From the NCBI GenBank assembly GCA_001650895.1, contig LXYH01000016.1:62001-126000 (forward strand): DNA of 64,000 nt, read 5' to 3'. The notes beneath the pieces were generated by a model, which was not told the DNA's origin, made no database searches, and saw nothing but the letters and a program-made list of their open reading frames with translations. Numbering within the stretch: the stretch's first letter is position 1; each line of letters opens with the position of its first letter. The DNA comes from Rhodobacteraceae bacterium EhC02 (GTDB lineage Bacteria; Pseudomonadota; Alphaproteobacteria; Rhodobacterales; Rhodobacteraceae). Below, piece by piece: positions 29,318 through 39,461 of the stretch. The position numbers and the translations under genes are program-made.

Positions 29318-31675
29318 TCAATGCAGCTGTTCCTTCACCGTTTCGGTCAGATCGTTGAGAGAGAACGGTTTGGGCAGGAAGACCGAGTTCGGAATGCTGG
29401 CCTGGGCATCGCCGAATGATTCCTCGGCATAGCCCGAGACGAAAACCACCCTCACATCCGGCCTTTGCTTGAGCGCCTCGCGCACCCAGCTTGGCCCATC
29501 CATGCCGGGCATGATCACATCGGTCACGAAGATATCCACGCTGAGCGTGGTATCCTCCAGCGTGCGCAGAGCCTGTTCGGCCGAATCCGCCTCGATCACG
29601 GTATAGCCACGCAGACGCAGCGCCCGCGAGGCAAAGGCCCGGACCGGCGCCTCATCCTCGACCAGAAGCACCACGCCATCGCCCAGGCGCTGCCCCTTGC
29701 CCGCGAGGACCGCGGTCGGCGCCGGCGCCACCGGTGCGGTGACAAGATCATGGCCGGGAAACAGCAGGGTGAAACATGTTCCCTGCCCGACCACGCTGTC
29801 CACGAAGATATAGCCACCGCTTTGCTTGACGATCCCGTAGGCGGTGGACAGGCCCAGGCCGGTCCCCTCGCCCGTACGCTTGGTGGTGTAGAAAGGTTCG
29901 AAGACTTTCTGCAACTTGTCGGCAGGGATACCATGGCCATGATCCGAGACCTTGACCGAGACATAGGAGCCCGGCGGCAAGGTGACGCGGTCCCGCTCCA
30001 TCGGCTTGCGCAAGAGCAACCCCTCGGTCTCGATCCGGATTTCGCCCCCGCCGGGCATCGCATCGCGGGCATTGACGACAAGGTTCATCAAGACCTGTTC
30101 CAATTGCCGCTTGTCGGCGCGCACCGCCTGCTGCACCGGCTCATGGGTCAAGGTCAGAGTGATCTTCTCGCCCACAAGTCGGTTCAGCAGATGGGTCAGG
30201 TCGGAAAGCGTATCGCGCAGGTCCAGCACCTCCGGCCGGAGGGTCTGCTTGCGCGAAAAGGCCAGCAGCTGGCCCACAAGAGCCGCGGCGCGATTGGCAT
30301 TCTGATGGATCTGCACCAGGTCCCCATAGTCGGGATCGCCCTGATCGTGACGCAACAACAGCAGGTCGCAATGGCCTGAAATGGCTGTCAGCAAGTTGTT
30401 GAAATCATGCGCGACGCCGCCGGCCAGTTCGCCGATGGCCTGCATTTTCTGACTCTGGACGAATTGCGCCTCCAGCGTCTTGAGTTCGGTCGCGTCCGAC
30501 AACACCGCGATCAGCGCAGGCTGGCCGCGATCCTGCACCCGGTTCAGCGTGACCTGCACAAAAACCTCGCTATCGGTTCGTGTCAGGCGCAGAAATTCGG
30601 AATGCGGCCCGGCGCGCCCTACCGCGGCTTCGGCCAGCCAATCGGCGATCGAGCGGCCCAGCCCCTCCATCAGGTCGGACATCCGGCGCGGCGCACCGTC
30701 GCTATAACCCAGCAATTCACGTGCGGGACGGTTGGACAGTAGGACATCCCCCTCGGGATCGAGTTTCAGCAGCGGAACCGGCAAGGCATCGAGAAAGCGC
30801 CACCCTTCCTGCAGATCGGTACCACCGCCCTGCCCGGTGTCCGCGCTGTCCGGCATCGGCAGCAGGAACACCTCGCGCCGCCCGATGCCCGGCTCGGTCT
30901 CGACCACCAGGCAGGGCGTCTGTCCTTTGGCCGTTGCGATGCGGTGTATCTGACCCTGGCGAAACGGCAGATCGGTGCACAACCGGTCAAGCGACTTCAC
31001 GCGTTCCCCCACAAGGCAGCGTGCCGCGTCATTCATCGACAGGATCGCCCCACCCCGTCCGACCGTGAGCATCGCGATATCGGTCCCGGTCATGCCACGC
31101 GCCGCCGGGGGACGGCTTGCAATATCCTCGGTCCGCCAAAGAAAGATGCCCCCATCCAGACGGGTGACGGCCAGACGCAGATGCCCCCCGCGGATCACGA
31201 CATCCTCGCGCGCGGCCCCCTGCGCCGCGGCCTTGGCCTGCAGCCGGAACAGCAGCGGACCCGGATTGGCCAGAACGCCGCGGAACAGCCATTGCAGGGT
31301 TTGACCAACTTGCGGGGCGAAACGCGCCACGGCCGCAGCATTGCAGAATGTCACCGCCCCATCCGCATCTGACAGGATCGCGGGCGTGATATCGCGGGCC
31401 ACGAGGTCCCTGATCGCGCCCGACCGCCGGGTGGCAGCAAAGACCAGCACGCGCCGTCCCAGGAAAGCCAGCGACAGCGTGGCCCCCAACACCGACGCAA
31501 CCGCCAGAAAGAGCTGCGCCAGACCTTCGTCGTCGATCGCAATAGCAATTGCCAGCGACACCACCGCAAGCAGGGACAGACCCCCCGCATGAGCGGTGAT
31601 GCGGGCACATGCGCGGGTCATCGACCCGCCTGCGCTGTCACTTGTTACCGTATTCAAACCACTTGCACCCGACAT
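29318..31675 (-). CDS. cckA: CckA-type hybrid histidine kinase
   Basis: Top kinase/phosphatase of the CckA-ChpT-CtrA phosphorelay. In Rhodobacteraceae this relay mainly controls motility and gene-transfer-agent genes. The product (about 785 aa) has two N-terminal membrane helices (about 31-75), PAS-like domains, the H-box ELAGGVAHDFNNLLTAISGH with phospho-His near 424, a HATPase domain (GTGLGLSTAYGIVKQSGGYI) and a receiver domain with phospho-Asp near 720 (FVTDVIMPGMDGPSW) and the CckA-like FVSGYAEESFGD and FLPKPFSL. The N-terminal sensor is less conserved. A second ATG three bases upstream is possible. Confidence 0.9.
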   Translation of the reverse strand: MSGASGLNTVTSDSAGGSMTRACARITAHAGGLSLLAVVSLAIAIAIDDEGLAQLFLAVASVLGATLSLAFLGRRVLVFAATRRSGAIRDLVARDITPAILSDADGAVTFCNAAAVARFAPQVGQTLQWLFRGVLANPGPLLFRLQAKAAAQGAAREDVVIRGGHLRLAVTRLDGGIFLWRTEDIASRPPAARGMTGTDIAMLTVGRGGAILSMNDAARCLVGERVKSLDRLCTDLPFRQGQIHRIATAKGQTPCLVVETEPGIGRREVFLLPMPDSADTGQGGGTDLQEGWRFLDALPVPLLKLDPEGDVLLSNRPARELLGYSDGAPRRMSDLMEGLGRSIADWLAEAAVGRAGPHSEFLRLTRTDSEVFVQVTLNRVQDRGQPALIAVLSDATELKTLEAQFVQSQKMQAIGELAGGVAHDFNNLLTAISGHCDLLLLRHDQGDPDYGDLVQIHQNANRAAALVGQLLAFSRKQTLRPEVLDLRDTLSDLTHLLNRLVGEKITLTLTHEPVQQAVRADKRQLEQVLMNLVVNARDAMPGGGEIRIETEGLLLRKPMERDRVTLPPGSYVSVKVSDHGHGIPADKLQKVFEPFYTTKRTGEGTGLGLSTAYGIVKQSGGYIFVDSVVGQGTCFTLLFPGHDLVTAPVAPAPTAVLAGKGQRLGDGVVLLVEDEAPVRAFASRALRLRGYTVIEADSAEQALRTLEDTTLSVDIFVTDVIMPGMDGPSWVREALKQRPDVRVVFVSGYAEESFGDAQASIPNSVFLPKPFSLNDLTETVKEQLH

Positions 31676-31763
31676 CAACCGCGAATCGCACCTTCACAGC
31701 ATGCCAGAGCAGAGCTTAATCGCGACTTAATTTTCGCGCAAAAGGCGACTTTCAGTCAGACTT

Positions 31764-32930
31764 TCAACCCCGGCGCAGCTGCGCGAGAAAGAAGCCATCC
31801 CCCGAGGGACCCGGGTCCCAGCGCCGGACACCGATCTGCCGCCATTCAGGATGGGCCGCGACAAAGGCGTCAAGCCGCGCCTCGTTCTCGTCGCGCAACA
31901 CCGAACAGGTGGCATAGGCCAAAACGCCCTGCGGCGCCACAAGGGCCGACGCCGTCTCGAGGATGCTGTCCTGGATCGCGCAAAGTTCGGTCAGGCGTTG
32001 CGGTGTCAGGCCCCATTTTCCCTCGGGCGCGCGGCGCCAGGCCCCCGAACCGCTGCAGGGGGCATCGCACAGCACCAGATCGAAGGGGGCCGCCTGCGCA
32101 AGGGCGCGGCCATCGGCAATCTCGATCCGCGCACCGGCGCGCGCTGCGCGCGCCGGAAGATCCTTCATCCGGGACGGCTGCACATCATGCGCCATGATCC
32201 GCGCCTTTGTCCGCGCCGCCATCGCCAGCGACTTGCCGCCCCCGCCTGCACAAAAGTCCAATATCTTACCGGCGCTTGGCAGGGAAAGCTCATCCATTGT
32301 GGCCTGGCTTGACCCATCCTGCAATTCGACAAGCCCCGCAAGATAGGCCTGCGATTGCGCCAGTTTGCGCGCCCCCTCGCCAACCTTCAGCGCGGTGCTT
32401 GCCACAGGATCCGGCGTGACGGCGATGCCGTCGCTGGCCAAAGCGGCGATGGCCTGGTCCGGGTTGGCCCTGGTCAGGTTGACACGCAGCATGACCGGCG
32501 CACGGCTTTGCAGCACGGACGCGATCGCCGCAGCCCTGTCCCCGAGGCTGTCCAGCAGCAGCGGCCAGAGCCAGTCAGGCATGTCGCACGCCTCGGGCCC
32601 CGGCGCCGGGGTGCCTCCGTCCTGCCGCTCTTGCGGGGTCAGTGGCGCCATCGCATGCCCATGCCCGGTCAGAAGCGCATCAGGATCCTGCCCCTCGGCC
32701 CGCAGCAGTCCCAGCATCAGACCGCGCCCCGTCATCACGCCACCAATGGCCGCGAGCGAGCGTTTGCGGCGCAGCGCATCGAACACCAAGTCACGCAGCG
32801 CCGCACGATCGCCAGAGCCTGCGAAGCGGCTGCGCCGGGCCCACCCGATCAGCGCCTTTTCCGCAGGCTCTCCGGCGAGGATCTGATCCAGCACCTGCGC
32901 CGCGGCGGCCAGCCTGGCGGCGGGCGTCAC
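31764..32930 (-). CDS. RsmB/Sun-type rRNA (cytosine-C5) methyltransferase
   Basis: A SAM-dependent RNA m5C methyltransferase, 388 aa. The SAM-binding loop is ILDFCAGGGGKSLAMAA (about 230); the two catalytic Cys lie in LCDAPCSGSGAWRR and AYATCSVLRDEN. The N-terminal helical part resembles the NusB-like domain of RsmB, although it is divergent. GTG at 32930 is chosen because GGGGAG lies six bases upstream and the family-like sequence (TPAARLAAAAQVLDQIL) begins there. Bases 32931-33170 upstream hold no gene I can support. Confidence 0.88.
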   Translation of the reverse strand: MTPAARLAAAAQVLDQILAGEPAEKALIGWARRSRFAGSGDRAALRDLVFDALRRKRSLAAIGGVMTGRGLMLGLLRAEGQDPDALLTGHGHAMAPLTPQERQDGGTPAPGPEACDMPDWLWPLLLDSLGDRAAAIASVLQSRAPVMLRVNLTRANPDQAIAALASDGIAVTPDPVASTALKVGEGARKLAQSQAYLAGLVELQDGSSQATMDELSLPSAGKILDFCAGGGGKSLAMAARTKARIMAHDVQPSRMKDLPARAARAGARIEIADGRALAQAAPFDLVLCDAPCSGSGAWRRAPEGKWGLTPQRLTELCAIQDSILETASALVAPQGVLAYATCSVLRDENEARLDAFVAAHPEWRQIGVRRWDPGPSGDGFFLAQLRRG

Positions 32931-33170
32931 GGCGTCTCCCCTGCGGTGATTTCGCGCACAAGGCCGATCTGATCCGCTGCGGCGGGCGCCTGTGGGTAGG
33001 TCATTGGGTTTGCTCCATTCACGGCTGCGCAGAACCGCAGGGCGGCCTTGCGGCAGGGTCCCTATCTGGACGATCCGCCGCGATGGCGCAAGCGCCGCCG
33101 TGTCCCAAGCCGTGTTCCCGCCCGTCGCGTGGCGCTTGCATTCGGCAGGCGCGGGTAGGAATGTCGCGAC

Positions 33171-33533
33171 ATGGATCAGGACCCACATCGCCCCCGCTTG
33201 CGCATCCGCATCGTCTTTGGCGCCCACGAGATGATCGGCCCCGGCAAGGCCGAGCTGCTGGAACGGATTGCCCGCACCGGGTCGATTGCGGCGGCGGGCC
33301 GGGAAATGGGCATGAGCTACAAGCGCGCATGGCAATTGATCGGCACCTTGAACGAGATGTTCAGCGCCCCCCTTGTGGACAGCACGCGTGGCGGTCCGGG
33401 CGGCGGCGGCGCACGCCTGACCGAGGCGGGCCAACGCGTGCTGACCCTCTACCGTGCGTTCGAGCAGGAAGCGACAGGCGCGGGACGCGCCCAGCTGGAC
33501 GCGCTATGCGCGCTGCTGAAGGATCAGGGATGA
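33171..33533 (+). CDS. ModE N-terminal-type winged-helix regulator
   Basis: A 120-aa DNA-binding protein that matches the LysR-like winged helix of ModE (IGPGKAELLERIARTGSIAAAGREMGMSYKRAWQLI, split, about 22-58; then GGGGARLTEAGQRVLTLYRAFE). It has no molybdate-binding TOBE domains, so it is the short ModE-like form found beside molybdate or other transport genes. It converges with a permease gene 16 bases away. The target is unknown. Confidence 0.85.
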   Translation: MDQDPHRPRLRIRIVFGAHEMIGPGKAELLERIARTGSIAAAGREMGMSYKRAWQLIGTLNEMFSAPLVDSTRGGPGGGGARLTEAGQRVLTLYRAFEQEATGAGRAQLDALCALLKDQG

Positions 33534-33549
33534 TCGCGGCAAAGCCGGA

Positions 33550-34944
33550 TCAAAGCGCAAAGGCATAAAGCAGCACCCAGCCCGACAGCACGGCACCGCA
33601 GATCAGCGTATAGACGCCGTTCCACACCAGCCCCACCCGCAGCGCGCTGATTCCCGCGAAATTGCCGATCAGAAGCGTCGTCGCGGTGAAGGGCGAGCTT
33701 GCGCCGCTCAGCGCCCAGCCGGCCGTCAGCGCCACGACAAGCGCCGTGGGCGTCACGCCAAGACTGCCAGCGTCGGGGATCAGCGGGGCCAGAAGGGTCA
33801 CGGCCAGGATCGGGTTCATCCCCGCCTGCCCGGCCAGGGGAATGATCCAGACGAAAGAGACGATGATCAGCCAGGCCGGCACCATCGACACATCAAGCCC
33901 GGCCCGCAGCATCAGTGGACCCACGAGTTGCGCGCCGACCGTGCCGATATAGCCCGCCATCATCAGCAGAACCAGTTCGCCGCGATAGCCGGGCAGCTCC
34001 GTCAGGACATAGTCCCGGATGCGCCCGGCCACATGGGGCAGCGGCGCATCCGCCCAATGCTGGATGATCATCCAGACCAGCGCGATACAGGGGACGACAA
34101 CCGCGACAAGCCCCACGATCCGCACATTCGTCAACTGGGCCAGCCCCACGACAGAGACCACCAGCACGGCCAGCAATGCCAGAAGCGGCAACATCAGGGC
34201 CCAGGTGCCCGTCGGCTCTGTCCGGACCGGCACCGCGGCCAGACGGGGCTTGAAGACCGCATCAAGCGCCCAACCGATCCCCACGAGGATCAGGGAACTG
34301 ACCAGACCCGGCAACATCGCTTGCGACCAGCTTGTCCCCGGAATCACGCCGATCGAGATGGCCATGGCGAAGGACAGGGGCGACCAGGGCAAGGTGGAGA
34401 CGAAGGCGCGCTGGATCGCCAGCAGCATCCGCCTGATCCGGTGGCTGCGGATCTCGGGATCGGGTTCCAGCCTGGCATTGGCCATCGCCAGCGTGCCCAG
34501 CAATTGCAGCGAGCCATAGTTCAGCAGCAGGGCAAAGGCCTGCCCCCCCGCGGTCAGCGCCGCATAGCGCCGTCCGGGGCGCTGACCGGCCAGAAAGGCG
34601 CCGGCACGCTGAATGGCAGGCGAGGTTTCGGCAACCGTGCGCAACGTCGAGAGGGCCGTGAAGAAGGCAGCGATGAAGGCCGATGTCACAAGCCCGTCAA
34701 CCGCGATGGCCCGCCAGCCGGGATTGGTGGCGGCCAGTGCCAGGCTGAGCAGGACAGCCACCGCCACGAAGGCTTGCCGGGTCGGGCGCACCTGCGCGGC
34801 AAGGATCGGCACAACCAGCATCACCAGCAGGGGCTTTGCCGGTTCCGTCCACCGCGCCAGCCCCCATTCGTTGCAGATGACAAGCACGGTGATCACGCAG
34901 AGCAATGCCCCCGACACCCTGTCCGCAAAGCTGCGCGATCTCAT
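33550..34944 (-). CDS. Multi-pass membrane permease, family not identified
   Basis: A 464-aa very hydrophobic protein with roughly twelve predicted membrane helices. There are repeats in topology, with re-entrant-like GGQAFALLLNYGSLQLLGTL in the first half and ALTAGWALSGASSPFTATTLLIGNFAG in the second. This two-fold pattern with small-residue Ser/Thr/Gly motifs resembles ion-transporter-superfamily anion carriers such as citrate or tricarboxylate permeases. I infer an organic or inorganic anion transporter, but the substrate cannot be read. The ATG at 34944 with GGGAACAG upstream is preferred over GTG at 34989. Confidence 0.65.
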   Translation of the reverse strand: MRSRSFADRVSGALLCVITVLVICNEWGLARWTEPAKPLLVMLVVPILAAQVRPTRQAFVAVAVLLSLALAATNPGWRAIAVDGLVTSAFIAAFFTALSTLRTVAETSPAIQRAGAFLAGQRPGRRYAALTAGGQAFALLLNYGSLQLLGTLAMANARLEPDPEIRSHRIRRMLLAIQRAFVSTLPWSPLSFAMAISIGVIPGTSWSQAMLPGLVSSLILVGIGWALDAVFKPRLAAVPVRTEPTGTWALMLPLLALLAVLVVSVVGLAQLTNVRIVGLVAVVVPCIALVWMIIQHWADAPLPHVAGRIRDYVLTELPGYRGELVLLMMAGYIGTVGAQLVGPLMLRAGLDVSMVPAWLIIVSFVWIIPLAGQAGMNPILAVTLLAPLIPDAGSLGVTPTALVVALTAGWALSGASSPFTATTLLIGNFAGISALRVGLVWNGVYTLICGAVLSGWVLLYAFAL

Positions 34945-35155
34945 GGACTGTTCCCACTGCTGCTTGCCACTTGTGTGACCCGTCACCACGGGAACTGCAA
35001 GCCCGTCGGACCTGCGCGCCGCACCACGGAACGAAGCGTTCCCTGCGCGGCTTCAGAAGTTGTGCAAAAAAGGCCCGCACAACCGGATCGACCCCAGGTT
35101 TCCAAGGGCGGCAAGCGCCGCGTGGCGGTTTCGGTCATCCATGCGGGTATCTGGC

Positions 35156-35263
35156 GGTGGTGTCAGACGAATTCGAACCAGTCTCGACCTGGACAGTGAC
35201 ACTGCCCCTCATCCCGCGCAAAGACCACACCACTCGGCCGAGGCAGCGGCGCGGTTGAGCTTG
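35156..35263 (-). mobile_element. IS6-family element stub (left end plus last codons of transposase)
   Basis: These 108 bases align along their length with 60997-61115 of the complete IS6-family element. They begin with the same terminal repeat (GGTGGTGTCAGAC here, GGTGCTGCCAGAC there). On the minus strand they still encode the transposase tail KLNRAAASAEWCGLCAG and its stop at 35209-35211, compared with KLNRAAALAEWRGLFAG in the intact copy. The rest of the element is gone. The surrounding intergenic stretch 34945-35368 holds no other gene. Confidence 0.85.
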
Positions 35264-35333
35264 CAAGAATCTCACGAGCAAGGCGCTGGCGTTCAATTGC
35301 CAAGATTGCCGGCTGGATCATTTACCCAAGCCA

Positions 35334-35361
35334 ATGGCCCGACATCTTTTTGCCGGGCCAT
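35334..35361 (-). terminator. Possible hairpin downstream of hyuB
   Basis: An 8-bp inverted repeat (35334-35341 with 35354-35361) with a 12-base loop lies just after the hyuB stop. There is no T-run on the hyuB strand after it, so termination is uncertain. Confidence 0.3.
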
Positions 35362-35368
35362 GCCAATG

Positions 35369-37330
35369 TCAGCTCCAGTGGGCGACGGAACGCTTTTCAA
35401 AACTTTCGCGGAACTGTCTTGTCGAATTGGGCATCAGTTCGCCCGTTCCCCAGTCAAGGATGACCGCATATTTGCGCACGGCATCCATCTCGTCGATCTC
35501 GCCCTTGCGGTACATGTTTGAGACGATCTCGGGGTCCATCCGCGCCCAAGCGACGCGGTTTGCGCGGATATGCGCCCGGGCCCTTTCAGTCGCGGCCAGA
35601 TCGATCTCGTACTCCAGCATGTCGGCGTCGATCACCTTGATCACCACGCCATAATCGAGTTCGGCGCGCCGGACCGACACATACTCGTCGATCACATCTT
35701 GCAGCACACGTTCGGGATCGCGCTCCATCGGATCGCCATAGCCGCCTCCGCCTGCGGTGGGACGGGTGAACTTGTCGCCACTCTTGATCTTGTAGTTCGA
35801 GAAGACCGAGCCCAGCCACTTCTCCTCGCCGGTGTCGGCATGCTGGATCATCAGACCGTGCGGCATCGACGGCAGCCCGCCCTCGACACCCCAAACCACG
35901 GCGCGCTCCCGATCGCAGATATAGGACATGACGGTGTTATCGGCCTCAAGCAAGGTTGACGCTTTGATCACACCTGCGCCGCCACGCCACTTTCCGGGTC
36001 CGGGACTGTCTTGCTTGATCTGGAATTCATCAGCGCGCGTGGGGTTCACCCGTTCGTTGCCTTCCGAGGGTTGCGACATCAGGCCGGTACCGAAACAGGC
36101 GGTGGTCACGTCGCTGCCGTCCTTGCCGTTGCGCCCGCCCCAGCCGCCGGGCAGCCATTCGTAGAACATGTAGATCGGCTTGTCCGGCTTGCGCAGATCG
36201 TTGCCTCCGGCAAGCAGATATTCCAGATTGAACGCGCAGGCGATCGCGCGTTCCGGCATGATCTTCGACCACATCTCGAAGATTGCGTTCATGATCTTTT
36301 CGAATGGCATCAGAAAGCCGGTGACGGCCACGGGCCATTCGGCGCTGACGACGCTGTTCTTGGGGGCCTTCACCTCGACCATGCGGTAGAAACCGCTGTT
36401 GAGCGGCAGGTCGGGGAAAAATGTCTTCATCCCTGCCACCACGGCTGAAAACGTGGCCCCATGCGCTGAGTTGTAGATCGACGAGATCGTCGGGTGGCTG
36501 CCCTCGAAATCATAGATGATCTGATCACCCTTGATGGTCATCTTGATGTGGATCGGGATCATCCCCTCGCCAGCGCCAGGATCGCGGTCGATGTAATCCA
36601 CCGCCTCCCACGTGCCATCAGGCAGATCCGCGATCCGCTGGCGCACGGCGCGCTCGACATAGTCCTGCACCGCGCCCATGCCCTGGGTGACCTGATCACG
36701 GCCATATTTGCCAACCAATCGCTGAAGTTCGCGTTCGGCCACCTGCGTCGCCTGCGCCTGCGAGTGGATGTCCCCGATGATCGAGGCAGGATCGCGTGTG
36801 TTTGCCGCGATCATGTTCGCCACATCCGCGCAGAACTTGCCCTTGTGGAAGAGACGGATCGGTGTGATCCGCACCGCTTCGCCGAACATCTCGTGCGCGG
36901 CGACATTGAACGACCCCGGAACGGAGCCGCCAAGATCGGACCAGTGCCCGTTGGACTGCGAGAAACCAATCAGTGTTTCCTCGTCGAAGATCGGGCGGAT
37001 CAGGCGCACGTCGCTGAAATGCGTGCCGCCCGCATAAGGATCGTTGATCGCGTAGACATCGCCCGGGTACATGTCGCCCTTGAAGACGCGGATCACGTCC
37101 TTGCAGGTATAGTGCAGAGTCCCCACGTGCACCGCGATGTCCGAATTGCCCTGAGCCACGCAGTTGCCATCGGCATCGTGCAGACCGTTCGAGAAGTCGC
37201 GGTTGTAGATTACGAAGGAATAGCAGGTTCGCAGCATCTGTTCGGCCATCTGGTCGACCGAGGTGATGAAGGAATTCTTGAGAACCTCGAATGTGACCGG
37301 GTCCAGGTCCTGTTTGGCTGTACTGTTCAT
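35369..37330 (-). CDS. hyuB: Hydantoinase B / oxoprolinase beta-type subunit
   Basis: A 653-aa HyuB-family protein, the partner of HyuA in ATP-dependent opening of hydantoins, 5-oxoproline or lactams in the cytoplasm. Family features are LDPVTFEVLKNSFITSVDQMAEQM at the start, YAINDPYAGGTHFSDVRLIRPIF (about 95-117), and the C-terminal GGGGYGDPMERDPE with the charged region typical of this subunit. It begins three bases after the hyuA stop, so the two are co-translated. The substrate cannot be read from sequence; related pairs act on N-methylhydantoin, oxoproline and caprolactam. Confidence 0.92.
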   Translation of the reverse strand: MNSTAKQDLDPVTFEVLKNSFITSVDQMAEQMLRTCYSFVIYNRDFSNGLHDADGNCVAQGNSDIAVHVGTLHYTCKDVIRVFKGDMYPGDVYAINDPYAGGTHFSDVRLIRPIFDEETLIGFSQSNGHWSDLGGSVPGSFNVAAHEMFGEAVRITPIRLFHKGKFCADVANMIAANTRDPASIIGDIHSQAQATQVAERELQRLVGKYGRDQVTQGMGAVQDYVERAVRQRIADLPDGTWEAVDYIDRDPGAGEGMIPIHIKMTIKGDQIIYDFEGSHPTISSIYNSAHGATFSAVVAGMKTFFPDLPLNSGFYRMVEVKAPKNSVVSAEWPVAVTGFLMPFEKIMNAIFEMWSKIMPERAIACAFNLEYLLAGGNDLRKPDKPIYMFYEWLPGGWGGRNGKDGSDVTTACFGTGLMSQPSEGNERVNPTRADEFQIKQDSPGPGKWRGGAGVIKASTLLEADNTVMSYICDRERAVVWGVEGGLPSMPHGLMIQHADTGEEKWLGSVFSNYKIKSGDKFTRPTAGGGGYGDPMERDPERVLQDVIDEYVSVRRAELDYGVVIKVIDADMLEYEIDLAATERARAHIRANRVAWARMDPEIVSNMYRKGEIDEMDAVRKYAVILDWGTGELMPNSTRQFRESFEKRSVAHWS

Positions 37331-37333
37331 GGC

Positions 37334-39362
37334 TCAGTCCTTCACACGGATCAGAATGTTCATGTATTGATCGACCTTGGCCGTGGCCTTTGGCGGTACG
37401 ACGACGGTCGAGTCGACCTGTTCGACGATTGCGGGACCAGTGAACTCGGCCCCTGCCCTCATTTTCGCGCGGTCATAGATCGCGGCCTCGCACTTTTCGC
37501 CCCTGAACCAGACGGAGCGCGTGCCTGACGGTTCGGGCGCGTGCTTGACCACCTCGAAGGACGGCAACTTGGCCTTCTGGACCACGCCCGTCGCCTTGAC
37601 GCCGACGCGGAAGATGCTGACGGGGGCGTCTTCACGGCGGAAGTTGTATTCACGCTCATGCTCGTTGTGAAAGCCGTTCACCAGATCCTTGGTGCTGGTG
37701 ATCTTTGAGGGTGCCGAGACAGACAGCGATCGCCACTGGCCCTGATACATCATCTCGACCGAGCGTTGCAGGACGGTATCTTCTGGCGCCACACCTTCAT
37801 GGCGCAACCGGGTCACGGCCTCTTTCTCGATCTTGGAAAAGGCAGCCTCCAGGTCGTCCGCCGTCGTTGTGGCGGCATCCGCCATGAAGCTGTCGGAAAA
37901 ATCGTGCTGGATATCGACCAGCAGGCATCCCATGGCCGATGTCACGCCGGGGTTTGGCGGCACGATCACAACCGGAATCGACAGCTCCTTCGCCACCGCG
38001 GCACCATGCAGGGCGCCCGCACCGCCAAAGGCGATCAGCGCGAAATCCCTTGGATCATGGCCTCGGCTGATCGACAGAAGGCGTACCGCGTTGGCCATGT
38101 TGGCATTGGCCACGTCGATGATCGCCTCTGCGGCTTCGTGAAGCTCCATGCCGAAAGGCTCTGCCACGGTTTCGCGCACGGCCTTTTCGGCCAGCGCGGG
38201 ATCAAGCGTGATGTCGCCCCCAGCAAGGCTGTAACCCAGTCGGCCAAGCACCACGTTCGCATCGCTGTTGGTCGCCACCTCGTTGCCATTGGAATAGCAG
38301 GCCGGTCCGGGATAGGCCCCGGCGGATTGCGGCCCGTTGCGCAGCGATCCGCCCTCGTCTTTCCACGCCAGCGAGCCCCCCCCCGCGCCGATGGTCAGCA
38401 CCTCGATGCTGGGAAACCGGATCGGGTAGCCGTATTCGATATACCAGTCCTTCGTCACCGTGGATTCACCACGGTATGTCAGCGACACATCCGTGCTGGT
38501 CCCGCCCATGTCGAAACCGATGGAATTCTCATAGCCGCACAGATTGCCGATAAAACGGCTGGCGATGGCCCCCGCCGCGATGCCCGATCCCGCCAGACGG
38601 GCCGCAAAATCCTTGACGCTTGCGGGCGTCATCACCCCCCCCGCCCGAGTGCAACAGAAGTAGGTCACGCTTGTATCCACCGTCGGCCAGCTTGTCGCTG
38701 AGCCGCGAAACATAATCGACCACCACCGGCGACACGACGGCATTGACCATCGTTGTCGAAAACCGTTCATGCTCGAAGATCTCGGGCATGATCTCGGACG
38801 AGATCGAGATATGCACATCCGGCATCACCTCGCGCAGGATTGCGCGCATCCGCACTTCGTTCTCTCCGTTGACATAGGAATTGATGAAGCACACGGCGAC
38901 CGCCTTGACGTCGCGCTTTTTCAGGATCGCGGCGACACGGCGTGCCTCTTCCACATCCAGTTCCTGGATAATCTTTCCAGCCGCATCCACGCGCTCCTTG
39001 ACAGTCAGACGGTCGCGGCGCGGGATGTAGGGTTTGGCGACATCCTTGTAAGTGTCCCAAAGGTCTTCCTTGTTCGAGCGGCGGATCTCGACCACATCGC
39101 GAAACCCTTCGGTGCAGACCATGGCAACACGCGGCAGCCTGCGGGTGATCAAGGCATTGGTGGCGACTGTTGTCCCGTGTGAAAACATCGTCACATCGGA
39201 CAGATCCACCTTTGCATCCGACACGCCGGTCATGATGGCGCGCATCGGGTCATCGGGTGTTGACGGCGTCTTTTCGATCCGGATCTGGCCGGTATCCTCG
39301 TCCATGATGCATACGTCGGTGAAGGTGCCACCGACATCAACTGCGACTCTCGTCTTCGTCAT
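37334..39362 (-). pseudogene. hyuA: Hydantoinase A / oxoprolinase alpha-type subunit, frameshifted
   Basis: An ATP-binding HyuA-family subunit of about 675 aa if repaired. The N-terminal part (from ATG 39362) has the actin-like phosphate loop RVAVDVGGTFTDVCIMDE and HGTTVATNALI, and runs to LLLLHSGGG. Then a run of eight G on the coding strand (38635-38642) shifts the frame. With seven G the reading continues as HSGGGVMTPASVKDFAARL and into GFDMGGTSTDVSL, the second nucleotide loop, to the stop at 37334. The rest of both halves is intact and conserved, so this is either a very recent mutation, a phase-variable tract or a sequencing error. Confidence 0.9.
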
Positions 39363-39461
39363 CTTGTTTCCCTATCCTTTTTCGCGCCTGCCGGACGCAC
39401 GACAAGCAATATCGTTCGCCCGCGAAACCGAGGGCGTTGGACGTTCATCAGTCTTTGGTTG

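Noticed and set aside
37334-39362. HyuA as two separate genuine genes
   Set aside because: The two frames join at a G homopolymer in the middle of a conserved segment and neither half is a known stand-alone protein.
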